Positions 1-10,593 of a stretch of 64,000 nt of DNA are shown in pieces; positions within the stretch are counted from its first letter, which is position 1; the number at the start of each line of letters is the position of its first letter. Made by a program: the position numbers and the translations under genes. Source of the stretch: Streptomyces sp. NBC_01478 (GTDB lineage: Bacteria > Actinomycetota > Actinomycetes > Streptomycetales > Streptomycetaceae); the NCBI RefSeq assembly GCF_036227225.1, contig NZ_CP109444.1, positions 1,178,001 to 1,242,000 of the forward strand, written 5' to 3'. The notes below the pieces were generated by a model. The model saw only the letters and a list, made by a program, of their open reading frames with translations, had not been told where the DNA came from and did no database searches.

Positions 1-254
1 TGCGCCAGTCGATGAAGGCGCTCTCGCCGTCCGGGCCGAGCCTGACGTCGATCTGGCCGTCCTCCAGGTGGATGCCGTAGTGCCGCGCGCCGCGGTTCTC
101 GACGGTGACACGGAGCGTGAAGTAGGTCAGCCCTTCGGCGGCGTCGTCGCGTCCGCGTGGCGGCTCGGCGGCGGCCAGGCTGTGGACGCGGACACGCAGA
201 CCGGCATGTTCGTCGTACTCGTGCCAGTCCCCGACCACGTTCGGCTCGTACACA
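1..254 (-). CDS. Unknown protein, partial (C-terminus outside window)
   Basis: An open reading frame starts at a GTG (252-254) and runs off the left edge, giving about 84 residues beginning MYEPNVVGDWHEYDEH. A GAGAGGG stretch 6-7 nt upstream can serve as ribosome binding site. The visible part has alternating hydrophobic and charged residues with a segment TYFTLRVTVENRG that looks like a beta-strand of an Ig-like or DUF4352-type fold, but this is a guess. No signal peptide or membrane segment is visible. Its upstream region carries a perfect palindrome at 349-365. The function is unknown, and the reading frame is supported mainly by codon bias. Confidence 0.6.
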
Positions 255-348
255 ATGCACCCTCTCGACCTCAGAGAGCTGCTTCCTATCTGTGTGCTCA
301 GCGCACTGTCAAATGAGCGGAATGCGCTGTGGCCAGCGTTTTCGCCCG

Positions 349-365
349 CTTGATCACTGATCAAG
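349..365. promoter_or_regulatory. Palindrome upstream of the gene at 1-254
   Basis: The sequence CTTGATCACTGATCAAG is two perfect 8-nt arms around one central base. It lies about 95 nt upstream of the minus-strand start at 254 and downstream of the ABC permease stop. This size and symmetry suit a dimeric repressor, but no regulator for it is identified in the window. Confidence 0.4.
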
Positions 366-389
366 CCGTGCCCAGCGAGAATCCGCTTT

Positions 390-411
390 CCGGCCGTCGA
401 ATCCCGGCCGG
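390..411. terminator. Possible hairpin after the ABC exporter operon
   Basis: CCGGCC (390-395) and GGCCGG (406-411) form a 6-bp GC stem with a 10-nt loop about 30 nt past the permease stop codon. There is no clear U-tract, as is common in streptomycetes, so termination is only a suggestion. Confidence 0.35.
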
Positions 412-442
412 GGGCGTGCCGCACATCACGTCCCCGGCAAGA

Positions 443-1303
443 TCAGCGGGCGAGCCGTCCGAGCAGGGAGGAAGCGGCCGCGATGCCCAGTGCGGCGGCC
501 ACCAGCAGGACGGCGAAGTCGGTGCCCACATGGGACGGGGTGCCTAGCAGCAGCCCGCGCAGGGCGTCCACTTCGTAGCTCAGCGGGTTCGCCTTGCTCA
601 CCGCCTGCAGCCAGCCGGGCATGATCGCCACGGGATAGAGGGCGTTGGAGCCGAAGAACAGCGGCATGGTGATGGCCTGTCCGAAACCCATCAGCCGGTC
701 CCTGCTGAGCACGATGCCGGCGATGGTCATCGACAGACAGGAGAAGAAGGCCGAGCCGAGGATCACGATCGCCCCGACCCCGATCAGCTTCAGCGGGTTC
801 CAGGTCAGCGCGACTCCGAGGATCGCGGCGATGACGACCACGACGACGGCCTGGATCAGCGACTTCACACCGGCCGCGAAGGCCTTGCCGGTGATCAGCG
901 CCGAGCGCGGGGTGGGGGTGACGAGGAGCTTGTTGAGGATGCCGGCGTCCCGCTCCCAGATGATCTGGATGCCGTAGAAGATGGCGATGAACATCGCGGA
1001 CTGGGCGATGATGCCCGGGGCGAGGTAGTCGATGTAGGGGATGCCCCCGGTGGGGATCGCCTTGATGCGGGTGAAGGTCTGGCCGAAGATCAGGAGCCAG
1101 AGCGCCGGTTGGACGGCTCGGGTGTACAACTCGGTGCGGTCGTGGCGGAGTTTCTGGAGTTCGACCGCGCACATCGCGATGACGCGGGCGGGCAACAGGC
1201 GCCAGCCGGCCCGGGGTTCGGGCGGGGTGAGCAGTAGGTTCAGGTCGTACTCGGGGGCGGGGTCAGCCGACGCGGTTCGCGGTGCGGCGGGTGCTTCGGA
1301 CAT
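443..1303 (-). CDS. ABC-2 type exporter permease
   Basis: This 286-residue membrane protein forms the channel of an ABC-2 exporter. After a cytoplasmic N-terminus of about 45 residues there are about six hydrophobic segments, with the family region around YLAPGIIAQSAMF and the C-terminal NPLSYEVDALRGLLLG typical of DrrB-like daunorubicin/multidrug permeases. The start is well supported: AGGAGG lies 8 nt upstream of ATG 1303. The start lies 41 nt inside the 3' end of the ATPase gene, so the two are translationally linked. The third gene of the set is a MarR regulator, suggesting an inducible drug or metabolite exporter. The substrate cannot be read from sequence. Confidence 0.92.
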   Translation of the reverse strand: MSEAPAAPRTASADPAPEYDLNLLLTPPEPRAGWRLLPARVIAMCAVELQKLRHDRTELYTRAVQPALWLLIFGQTFTRIKAIPTGGIPYIDYLAPGIIAQSAMFIAIFYGIQIIWERDAGILNKLLVTPTPRSALITGKAFAAGVKSLIQAVVVVVIAAILGVALTWNPLKLIGVGAIVILGSAFFSCLSMTIAGIVLSRDRLMGFGQAITMPLFFGSNALYPVAIMPGWLQAVSKANPLSYEVDALRGLLLGTPSHVGTDFAVLLVAAALGIAAASSLLGRLAR

Positions 1304-2123
1304 CGCGGAAACCTCCTGACTGGTCTTCGAGACCGCTGCCGGCGATGTCCCGGAAGACGTCCTCGAGGGTGGGCAGCGGATCGGTGGCGGGCGCTCCGTC
1401 GGCGCGCCGGCGTTCGCCGAGGCCCTCGCGGAGCTGCTCCGGGGTGCCCAGGGCGCGGATGCGGCCGCGGTGCATCAGGCCGACGCGGTCGCAGTACTGG
1501 TCGGCCTCGTCCATGTAGTGGGTGGTGACCAGGACGGTCATGCCGGTGGCCTCGCGCACGGCGTTGATGTGTTCCCACACGCTGGTGCGGGCGATCGGGT
1601 CGAGGCCGATCGTGGGTTCGTCGAGGATGAGCAGGCGGGGCGCGCTGACCAGGGCCTGCGCGAGCTCCAGCCGGCGGACCATGCCGCCGGAGTAGGTGTT
1701 GGCCAGCCGGTCGGCGGCGTCCGTGAGGTCGACGGCCCGCAGCGCCTGGGCGACGCGTGCGGCTCGTTCTCTGCGCGGTACGTCGAAGACGCGGGCGAAG
1801 AGAGCGACGTTCTCGCGGCCGGTGAGCCCGCTGTCCGCGGACAGTTGCTGCGGGACGTAGCCGAGCATGCGGCGGACGGACATCTGCTCCTTGGCCGTGT
1901 CGTGGCCGAAGACGTGGACCATGCCCGCCGGGACCGGCAGGAGGGTGGTGATACAGCGGATGGCCGTGGTCTTCCCGGCGCCGTTGGGGCCGAGCAGTCC
2001 GAAGACCTCGCCCTCCCCCACGGACAGGTCGAGCCCGTCCACCGCGGTGGTCTCGCCGAAGGAATAGGCGAGCCGGGTGCAGCTCACGGCTGCGGGCCGC
2101 TCGGTGGCGGTGTCCTGCGTCAT
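1263..2123 (-). CDS. ABC exporter ATP-binding protein (DrrA-like)
   Basis: The protein is 286 residues. Walker A is GPNGAGKTT (about residues 44-52), the Q-loop region is LGYVPQQLS, the signature is YSGGMVRRLELAQAL, Walker B is LLILDEPTIGLD, and the switch histidine is in VTTHYMDEAD. The C-terminal extension after residue 235 resembles the DrrA family. The ATG at 2123 overlaps the marR stop by 4 nt (ATGA), which fixes the start; a longer in-frame extension would overlap marR and is not credible. It powers the permease encoded immediately downstream. The 3' end overlaps that permease by 41 nt, more than the usual 1-4 nt. Confidence 0.93.
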   Translation of the reverse strand: MTQDTATERPAAVSCTRLAYSFGETTAVDGLDLSVGEGEVFGLLGPNGAGKTTAIRCITTLLPVPAGMVHVFGHDTAKEQMSVRRMLGYVPQQLSADSGLTGRENVALFARVFDVPRRERAARVAQALRAVDLTDAADRLANTYSGGMVRRLELAQALVSAPRLLILDEPTIGLDPIARTSVWEHINAVREATGMTVLVTTHYMDEADQYCDRVGLMHRGRIRALGTPEQLREGLGERRRADGAPATDPLPTLEDVFRDIAGSGLEDQSGGFRDVRSTRRTANRVG

Positions 2124-2575
2124 GAGTCCTCGGCCTCCTCGTGCAGATTGACGGCCAGTCGGTGCAGGGCCGGGATCGCCGCGCGCAGCGCGTCCCGGTC
2201 CGCCGGGTCGAGACGGTCGACCTGCGCGCGGACCAGAGCAGCGCGCCGCGCGTGCCAGTCGCCGAGCCGGGTCTTGGCCGTCTCGGTGAGCTGGAGGCGG
2301 GCGGCGCGCCGGTCGGCGGGGTCCGTCTCGCGGATCAGGAAGCCGTCCCGGGCGAGCTGGTTGACCAGGGTCGACACCGAGTTGCTCGCGAGGAACAGCT
2401 CCTTGGCCGCTTCCGAGATGCCGATTCCCGGCCGGACCTCGACCAGGCGCAGCAGCTCCACCTCGGCGCCGCGCAGGCGCGGCAGGGTCATCTCGCTGCG
2501 CAGTCGCCTGCGGATCAGCCGCTGGACACCGACGAGCGCGTCGGCCAGCTCTTCCGGGAACTTCTCCGTCTCCAC
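2120..2575 (-). CDS. MarR-family transcriptional regulator
   Basis: This 151-residue winged-helix protein has the MarR core: IGISEAAKELFLASNSVSTLVNQL is the recognition helix-turn-helix (about residues 50-75), followed by the wing with LIRETDPADRRAARLQLT. It begins with GTG at 2575 and overlaps the ATPase gene by 4 nt, so regulator and exporter are one operon. A perfect inverted repeat sits 10-30 nt upstream of the start, overlapping the likely promoter, which points to autorepression relieved by a ligand. No Shine-Dalgarno is obvious, and TAATCT lies 6 nt before the GTG, so a leaderless transcript is possible. Confidence 0.92.
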   Translation of the reverse strand: METEKFPEELADALVGVQRLIRRRLRSEMTLPRLRGAEVELLRLVEVRPGIGISEAAKELFLASNSVSTLVNQLARDGFLIRETDPADRRAARLQLTETAKTRLGDWHARRAALVRAQVDRLDPADRDALRAAIPALHRLAVNLHEEAEDS

Positions 2576-2584
2576 CCCTGGAGA

Positions 2585-2605
2585 TTACCTCTTTAGCAGA
2601 GGTAA
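2585..2605. promoter_or_regulatory. Putative MarR operator
   Basis: A perfect inverted repeat TTACCTCT-N5-AGAGGTAA lies directly upstream of the marR start and overlaps a TAATCT -10-like element on the minus strand. Its size, symmetry and position fit the cognate operator of the adjacent MarR protein. It is unusually AT-rich for the region. Confidence 0.65.
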
Positions 2606-2718
2606 CTAACCCAAAAGGATGGTCAAGACACCTGCTCGGCAGGCCGTCGGACCGGTTCCGGTTGGACACTGGTGGAGACCGGTGGCCGCCGGTCCACGAG
2701 ATCGGAAACGCGACTGCC

Positions 2719-3522
2719 ATGAACCACGACAGGAAACCGTTCCCCGGAGAACCCGACTCCGTCTCCACCCGTACGGTGTTCGGCGCCCCCTGCTGGGTGA
2801 GTCTCACGAGCCGCGATGCGGAGACCACCGAGGCGTTCTACGAGGCCGTGTTCGGCTGGAAGTGGCGTTCCGCCAGCCTGGGTGACCGCTTCCGGATCGC
2901 CACGGCGAACGACGTTCCGGTGGCCGGTCTGGCCGCGGTGGCGTCCATGTGGCAGGTCGCGGTGGCCTGGACGCCGTACTTCGCGGTGCCCGACGCGGAT
3001 GTGGCCGCGTCCCGGGTACGGGAGCGCGGCGCGACGGTCGCCGTGGGCCCGCTCTCCTTCCCGCCCGGCCGCGCGGCCCTGCTCGGCGACCGCGACGGCG
3101 CGACCTTCGGCATCTGGGAGGGCGACCTCATGGGCGGCTGGGAGACCTGGCGCCGCTCGGCACCGGCCTTCGTCCGCCTGCACACCCGGGACGCCTTCGA
3201 CGCGGCGATCTTCTACGGCGAGGTCCTCGACTGGGCGTCGGCGGACCCGGCGAGCTGCGAGGTCCGGTACGAGGGCGGCGAGGTCGTCCTGCGCAGCGGC
3301 GGCAATGTCGTGGCGCGGATCGAGTCGGGCGCGCTGGAGGCGGCCCCGGACCCGGCCGTCCGCCCGCACTGGCAGGTCCACTTCGCGGTCTCGGACATCC
3401 GGTCCTGCGCCCGGGTCGTGGCCTCGCACGGCGGGAGCGTCCTGCGGGAGAACGCCCACGAGGCCGTGCTGCGCGACCCGGACGGCGCCCGGTTCACGGT
3501 GACCTCGCGCGACGCCCCCTGA
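2719..3522 (+). CDS. Two-domain VOC (glyoxalase/bleomycin-resistance) family protein
   Basis: This 267-residue protein contains two vicinal-oxygen-chelate modules. The first spans about residues 20-140 (FGAPCWVSLTSRDAETTEAFYEAVFGW) and the second about 150-265 (AFVRLHTRDAFDAAIFYGEVLDW, ending DPDGARFTV). Such tandem VOC proteins are soluble and act as hydrolases, antibiotic-binding proteins or unknown enzymes. ATG 2719 is chosen because conservation should begin near the first VOC strand; the frame also contains an upstream ATG at 2662. It ends 3 nt from the convergent glgX gene. The histidine and glutamate metal ligands are not all evident, so metal binding is uncertain. Confidence 0.82.
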   Translation: MNHDRKPFPGEPDSVSTRTVFGAPCWVSLTSRDAETTEAFYEAVFGWKWRSASLGDRFRIATANDVPVAGLAAVASMWQVAVAWTPYFAVPDADVAASRVRERGATVAVGPLSFPPGRAALLGDRDGATFGIWEGDLMGGWETWRRSAPAFVRLHTRDAFDAAIFYGEVLDWASADPASCEVRYEGGEVVLRSGGNVVARIESGALEAAPDPAVRPHWQVHFAVSDIRSCARVVASHGGSVLRENAHEAVLRDPDGARFTVTSRDAP

Positions 3523-3525
3523 CGC

Positions 3526-5657
<2,132 letters not shown>

Positions 5658-5661
<4 letters not shown>

Positions 5662-6161
5662 CGGGCGTCCTCCAGGAGGCCGCGCGTCGGACGGGCCGGC
5701 AGGGCGGTCGGCACCTCGCGGGGAAGCTGGAGCATCTCCCGCAGACGCGGCGCGGGTGTCCTCGGGACACGCGGGACGCGTTCACCGCTGCGGGCGCGCT
5801 GCGAGAACCAGATGACCTTGCTTCCGGCGTCGGTGGCGCAGCAGCCCCAGCCGTCGCTCATCGCGGCGATCCGGGCGAGGCAGGCGCGCAGGTCCAGGTC
5901 CGGGCGCAGATCGCGGTCGTTGTCGCCGATGGCGGTGATCAGGTGCTGGCCGTTCCACCACAGCTCTATCGACGTCTGCTTGTCCGTGGCGTGCTCGTCG
6001 ATGGCCCGCAGCAGCAGCTCGGCGCCGCGGCGAACGGGCTCCACGAGGATCTCCAGGTCCCAGAGCCGGAGATGGGCGGCCAGAATGCGCCCGACCTGTC
6101 CGACCCGTTCCGGAGTGACGTCCACATCGAGGTGGTAGTAGCAGGGCACTGCGGTCTTCAT
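5658..6161 (-). CDS. GHKL/anti-sigma-like ATP-binding protein, degenerate
   Basis: This 167-residue protein begins at ATG 6161, with GGGAG 8 nt upstream. The middle region (ELLLRAIDEHATDKQTSIELWW, then AIGDNDRDLRP and MSDGWGCCATDAGSKVIW) has the order of an HATPase_c domain as in serine anti-sigma kinases. The usual N-box ELVTNAVRHA is altered, with no asparagine at the expected place, so ATP binding may be lost. The N-terminus has CYYHLDVDVTPERVGQVGRIL, and the C-terminal 45 residues are proline/arginine-rich. It is coupled by a 4-nt overlap to glgX, implying a regulatory role in glycogen metabolism. The partner is unknown. Confidence 0.78.
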
Positions 6162-6185
6162 CGTCGTTGGCTCCCTACCGGCGAA

Positions 6186-6239
6186 GCTCACGCTTCCCCT
6201 CGCCCTGCGGGGCCGGGGCCCCGAACACGAAGCGTGAGC
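6186..6239. repeat. 11-bp inverted repeat enclosing a G/C hairpin
   Basis: GCTCACGCTTC (6186-6196) and GAAGCGTGAGC (6229-6239) are perfect complements. The 32-nt interior contains GGGGCCGGGGCCCC, which can form its own hairpin, giving a nested structure. It lies 25-78 nt upstream of the GHKL-like gene in the 298-nt divergent gap 6162-6459. It could be a structured leader, an operator or a block against read-through. No known riboswitch was recognised, and the rest of the gap shows no other clear element. Confidence 0.5.
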
Positions 6240-6459
6240 AATGATCGCTTCTGAGTCAGCTCCAGAGTGCGAGCGCTAGGCCATTCGTGCAACACGAGCG
6301 ACGGACGAGGTGGTTGAAGATCCAACAAGACGCTTGGTCATCACCTGTGCACCATGAGTGAAAGCCTCGACTGCCGTGACGGAGCCATGCCGCTCCGCAC
6401 ACGGCCGCCACCCGACGGTCGGGAAACGCGGTCCGCCGAGGCGGAAGGTGAACAGCGCC

Positions 6460-6768
6460 ATGCTGCTACCCGCCAAAGCCGAAGTCGCCCGCCAACTGCG
6501 GCGCTATCGGGCGTGGGAACGCGTGATGCTCGCGTCGCCGGGCGACCGGACGGTACGGGCCACCTTCGAGGACGCGGGCTACACCTTGTGCGTGCTGATG
6601 GGGAAACGCTGCGCGCGCGAGGCCGCGGAAGCCGCCGAGCGCTATCTGCGCAGCAGCGCGGTCTCCTACCTCCAGGAGCAGAACGGACACCCTCGTACGA
6701 CGGCCGTCGTGCACCGCGGGCCACCCGTCACCGCCGCCGTCGACCGGCGATCCCCCGCGGGAAGGTAA
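6460..6768 (+). CDS. Small DUF5133-like protein
   Basis: This 102-residue protein begins MLLPAKAEVARQLRRYRAWERVMLASPGD. The opening resembles a short actinobacterial family I remember as DUF5133, of unknown function. It is helical and basic in the first 40 residues, followed by LCVLMGKRCAREAAEAAERYL; there is no signal peptide or membrane segment. ATG 6460 is preceded by GGAAGG at a spacing of 11. It is the first gene on the plus strand before glgE (72 nt gap) and is probably co-transcribed with it, hinting at an accessory or regulatory role in storage-glucan metabolism. Confidence 0.75.
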   Translation: MLLPAKAEVARQLRRYRAWERVMLASPGDRTVRATFEDAGYTLCVLMGKRCAREAAEAAERYLRSSAVSYLQEQNGHPRTTAVVHRGPPVTAAVDRRSPAGR

Positions 6769-6840
6769 TCCCCCTTCCGGCGCAGCCTGGACCCCGGCCG
6801 GGTGAACAGCCCGGCCTCGAGCACGGCGGAGGTGAGACCC

Positions 6841-8832
6841 ATGAACGCGACCCCGGCAGCCATCGGCCGCATTCCGGTACGTGACGTACGCCCGGCCGTG
6901 GACAGCGGCGCGCGCCCGGCGAAGGCGGTGGTCGGCGAGACCTTCGAGGTCACCGCCACCGTGTTCCGCGAGGGCCACGACACGATCGGCGCGAACGTCG
7001 TTCTCTGCGACGAGAACGGCCGCACCGGCCCGTGGACCCCGATGCGCGAACTGACCCCCGGCAGCGACCGCTGGGGCGCCGAGGTCACCCCGGACGCGCC
7101 GGGCCGCTGGTCCTACGTCGTGGAGGCCTGGGGCGACCCCATCGCCACCTGGCGCCGGGCCGCCCGCGTCAAGATCCCGGCCGGCATCGACATCGGCCTG
7201 ATGCTGGAGGAGGGCGCGGAACTGCACGCGCGAGCCGCCGGCGGGCTGCCCGAGGGACCGGCCCGCGCCACGGTGCTGGCCGCGGCGGAGACACTGCGCG
7301 ACGACACGCTGCCGGTGGGAACGCGGTTCGTGGCCGCGCTGACGCCGGATGTGGAGCGAGTGCTGGAGGCCTGTCCGCTAAGGGAGTTGGTGACTGTCTC
7401 CGAGCCGCGCGGGCTGCTGGTGGAGCGGGAGCGCGCGCTCTACGGCGCCTGGTACGAGTTCTTCCCCCGCTCCGAGGGCACCGCCGAGACCCCGCACGGC
7501 ACGTTCCGTACGGCGGCGCGGCGACTCGACGCGATCGCGGCGATGGCCTTCGACGTGGTGTATCTCCCGCCGATCCATCCCATCGGGACGGCCTTCCGCA
7601 AGGGCCGGAACAACTCGTTGTCCGCCGGGCGCGAGGATGTCGGCGTCCCCTGGGCGATCGGCTCACCGGAGGGCGGGCACGACGCGATCCACCCCCGGCT
7701 TGGCACGCTGGAGGACTTCGACGCGTTCGTAGGACGGGCTGCCGAGCTGGGCCTGGAGATCGCGCTGGACTTCGCGCTCCAGTGCTCGCCGGACCATCCA
7801 TGGGTGGACAAGCACCCGGAGTGGTTCCACCACCGCCCCGACGGGACGATCGCGTACGCGGAGAACCCGCCGAAGAAGTACCAGGACATCTACCCGATCG
7901 CCTTCGACCGGGACATGGACGGCCTGATCGCCGAAACGCTGCGCGTGCTGCGGCACTGGATGGACCACGGGGTGCGGATCTTCCGCGTCGACAACCCGCA
8001 CACCAAGCCGGTCGTCTTCTGGGAGCGGGTGATCGCGGACATCAACGGCACCGACCCCGACGTGATCTTCCTGGCCGAGGCCTTCACCCGTCCCGCGATG
8101 ATGGCCACCCTCGCCCAGACCGGCTTCCAGCAGTCGTACACCTACTTCACCTGGCGCAACACGAAGGCCGAACTCACCGACTACCTCAGCGAGTTGGCGG
8201 GCGAGTCGGCCGCCTACATGCGGCCGAACCTGTTCGTGAACACCCCCGACATCCTCCACGAGTTCCTCCAGCACGGCGGCCGCCCCGCCTTCGAACTGCG
8301 CGCCGTACTGGCCGCCACCTTGTCCCCGACCTGGGGTGTCTACAGTGGCTACGAACTGTGCGAGAACGCCCCTCTCCGGCCGGGCAGCGAGGAGTATCTC
8401 GACTCCGAGAAGTACCAACTCCGCCCGCGCGACTGGGAGTCCGCCGAGCGGGAGGGACGTAGCATCGCGCCATTGCTGGGCACGCTCAACGGCATCCGGC
8501 GCCGTCACCCGTCGCTGCACCGGCTCAGGAATCTCCGCTTCCACCGGACGGACAACGACGCGCTGATCGCGTACAGCAAGACGACGGGTGTGGACACGGT
8601 TCTGGTGGTCGTCAACCTCGATCCGCACCACACCCAGGAGGCCACGGTCTCGTTGGACATGCCGCAACTCGGCCTGGAATCAAACGAATCCATGTCGGTG
8701 TACGACGAACTGACGGGTGAGTCCTATCAGTGGGGCAGGACCAACTATGTGCGACTGGAACCCGGCCGGGCTCCCGCGCACGTGTTCCACGTCCGGCGGT
8801 CCACACAGAGCGGAGGGTCAAGAGCTTCATGA
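6841..8832 (+). CDS. glgE: Alpha-1,4-glucan:maltose-1-phosphate maltosyltransferase GlgE
   Basis: This 663-residue GH13_3 enzyme transfers maltosyl units from alpha-maltose-1-phosphate to the non-reducing end of alpha-glucans with phosphate release. The N-terminal domain (about residues 25-125) precedes the barrel. Motifs are YELFPRS-like [22 protein letters not shown], the nucleophile D384 in [10 protein letters not shown] and the acid/base E413 in [10 protein letters not shown]. Length matches known GlgE. ATG 6841 has GGAGGTGAG close upstream; an earlier in-frame start at 6802 is less likely. It ends in a 4-nt ATGA overlap with treS, placing it at the head of the classical glgE-treS-mak-glgB order. 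Confidence 0.97.
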   Translation: MNATPAAIGRIPVRDVRPAVDSGARPAKAVVGETFEVTATVFREGHDTIGANVVLCDENGRTGPWTPMRELTPGSDRWGAEVTPDAPGRWSYVVEAWGDPIATWRRAARVKIPAGIDIGLMLEEGAELHARAAGGLPEGPARATVLAAAETLRDDTLPVGTRFVAALTPDVERVLEACPLRELVTVSEPRGLLVERERALYGAWYEFFPRSEGTAETPHGTFRTAARRLDAIAAMAFDVVYLPPIHPIGTAFRKGRNNSLSAGREDVGVPWAIGSPEGGHDAIHPRLGTLEDFDAFVGRAAELGLEIALDFALQCSPDHPWVDKHPEWFHHRPDGTIAYAENPPKKYQDIYPIAFDRDMDGLIAETLRVLRHWMDHGVRIFRVDNPHTKPVVFWERVIADINGTDPDVIFLAEAFTRPAMMATLAQTGFQQSYTYFTWRNTKAELTDYLSELAGESAAYMRPNLFVNTPDILHEFLQHGGRPAFELRAVLAATLSPTWGVYSGYELCENAPLRPGSEEYLDSEKYQLRPRDWESAEREGRSIAPLLGTLNGIRRRHPSLHRLRNLRFHRTDNDALIAYSKTTGVDTVLVVVNLDPHHTQEATVSLDMPQLGLESNESMSVYDELTGESYQWGRTNYVRLEPGRAPAHVFHVRRSTQSGGSRAS

Positions 8833-10547
8833 CTGTCAACGAACCGGTCCACGACACCTTCGAGGACACTCCCGCCAAGGACCGGGACCCCGAGTGGTTC
8901 AAACGCGCCGTCTTCTACGAGGTCCTGGTCCGCTCCTTCCAGGACAGCAACGGCGACGGCATCGGTGACCTCAAGGGCATCACCGCCAAACTCGACTACC
9001 TCCAGTGGCTCGGCGTCGACTGCCTCTGGCTACCGCCGTTCTTCAAGTCCCCGCTGCGCGACGGCGGTTACGACGTCTCCGACTACACCGCCGTACTCCC
9101 CGAATTCGGCGACCTCGCCGACTTCGTCGAGTTCGTCGACTCCGCCCACCAGCGGGGCATGCGCGTCATCATCGACTTCGTCATGAACCACACCAGCGAC
9201 CAGCACCCGTGGTTCCAGGAGTCCCGCAGAGACCCCGACGGCCCCTACGGCGACTACTACATGTGGGCCGACGACGACAAGCAGTACCCCGACGCCCGCA
9301 TCATCTTCGTCGACACCGAAGCCTCCAACTGGACCTTCGACCCCGTCCGCAAGCAGTACTTCTGGCACCGCTTCTTCTCCCACCAGCCGGACCTCAACTA
9401 CGAGAACCCGGCCGTCCAGGAGGAGATCCTGGCCGCCCTCCGCTTCTGGCTCGACCTCGGCATCGACGGCTTCCGGCTCGACGCGGTCCCCTATCTCTAT
9501 GCGGCCGAGGGCACCAACTGCGAGAACCTGCCCGCCAGTCACGACTTCCTGAAGCGTGTCCGGCGGGAGATCGACGCGATGTATCCGGACACGGTGCTGC
9601 TGGCGGAGGCGAACCAGTGGCCCGAGGACGTCGTCGACTACTTCGGCGACTACCAGAGCGGCGGGGACGAATGCCACATGGCGTTCCACTTCCCCGTCAT
9701 GCCCCGCATCTTCATGGCGGTACGCCGGGAGTCCCGCTACCCCGTGTCGGAAATTCTCGCCAAGACCCCGTCCATTCCGTCGGGTTGTCAGTGGGGCATC
9801 TTCCTGCGCAACCACGACGAGCTGACCCTGGAGATGGTCACCGACGAGGAACGCGACTACATGTGGGCCGAGTACGCCAAGGACCCCCGCATGCGCGCCA
9901 ACATCGGCATCCGAAGGCGCCTGGCCCCCCTGCTCGACAACGACCGCAACCAGATCGAGCTGTTCACAGCCCTGCTGCTGTCGCTCCCCGGTTCGCCGAT
10001 CCTCTACTACGGCGACGAGATCGGGATGGGCGACAACATCTGGCTCGGCGACCGCGACGCCGTCCGCACCCCCATGCAGTGGACACCGGATCGCAACGCA
10101 GGTTTTTCGTCCTGTGACCCCGGCCGGCTGTCGCTGCCGACCATCATGGACCCCGTCTACGGCTACCAGGTCACCAACGTCGAGGCGTCGATGTCGTCGC
10201 CCTCCTCGCTGCTCCACTGGACCCGCCGCATGATCGAGATCCGTAAGCAGAACCCGGCGTTCGGCCTCGGCTCGTACACGGAGCTCCAGTCGTCGAACCC
10301 GGCGGTGATCGCATTCCTGCGTGAGTACGAGGACGATCTGGTCCTGTGTGTGCACAACTTCTCGCGGTTCGCGCAGCCCACGATGCTCGATCTGCGGGAG
10401 TTCGACGGCCGGCATCCCGTGGAGCTGATCGGCGGGGTGCGTTTCCCGGCCATCGGTGAACTGCCGTATCTGCTCACGCTGGCGGGGCACGGCTTCTACT
10501 GGTTCCGGCTCTCGCGAGCCGCCCCCCGCGTCGGCCGACGACTTTGA
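8829..10547 (+). CDS. treS: Trehalose synthase (maltose alpha-D-glucosyltransferase) TreS
   Basis: This 572-residue GH13_16 enzyme interconverts trehalose and maltose. Catalytic residues visible are D218 in [12 protein letters not shown]260 in [11 protein letters not shown] and D330 in [14 protein letters not shown] 8829 lies in the glgE stop (ATGA overlap), with GGAGGG 12 nt upstream. It is a stand-alone TreS, not the TreS-maltokinase fusion found in some bacteria, because the kinase follows as a separate gene. Its maltose is the substrate of that kinase. An exact 18-bp tandem duplication begins at its last codons. Confidence 0.97.
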   Translation: MTVNEPVHDTFEDTPAKDRDPEWFKRAVFYEVLVRSFQDSNGDGIGDLKGITAKLDYLQWLGVDCLWLPPFFKSPLRDGGYDVSDYTAVLPEFGDLADFVEFVDSAHQRGMRVIIDFVMNHTSDQHPWFQESRRDPDGPYGDYYMWADDDKQYPDARIIFVDTEASNWTFDPVRKQYFWHRFFSHQPDLNYENPAVQEEILAALRFWLDLGIDGFRLDAVPYLYAAEGTNCENLPASHDFLKRVRREIDAMYPDTVLLAEANQWPEDVVDYFGDYQSGGDECHMAFHFPVMPRIFMAVRRESRYPVSEILAKTPSIPSGCQWGIFLRNHDELTLEMVTDEERDYMWAEYAKDPRMRANIGIRRRLAPLLDNDRNQIELFTALLLSLPGSPILYYGDEIGMGDNIWLGDRDAVRTPMQWTPDRNAGFSSCDPGRLSLPTIMDPVYGYQVTNVEASMSSPSSLLHWTRRMIEIRKQNPAFGLGSYTELQSSNPAVIAFLREYEDDLVLCVHNFSRFAQPTMLDLREFDGRHPVELIGGVRFPAIGELPYLLTLAGHGFYWFRLSRAAPRVGRRL

Positions 10548-10578
10548 GGATGTGCCCGCGTTTGAGGATGTGCCCGCG
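10543..10578. repeat. 18-bp perfect tandem duplication at the treS-mak junction
   Basis: TTTGAGGATGTGCCCGCG occurs twice head to tail (10543-10560 and 10561-10578). The first copy contains the treS stop codon. The duplication lengthens the treS-mak gap to 46 nt and supplies two GAGGATGTG blocks that resemble a ribosome binding site next to GTG. It looks like a recent replication slip. Confidence 0.85.
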
Positions 10579-10593
10579 AAAGGACGCGTCACC

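Noticed and set aside
1263..2828. Extension of the ABC ATPase to 521 residues
   Set aside because: The extra 5' part overlaps marR in another frame; the ATG at 2123 has the coupling overlap and family-length product.
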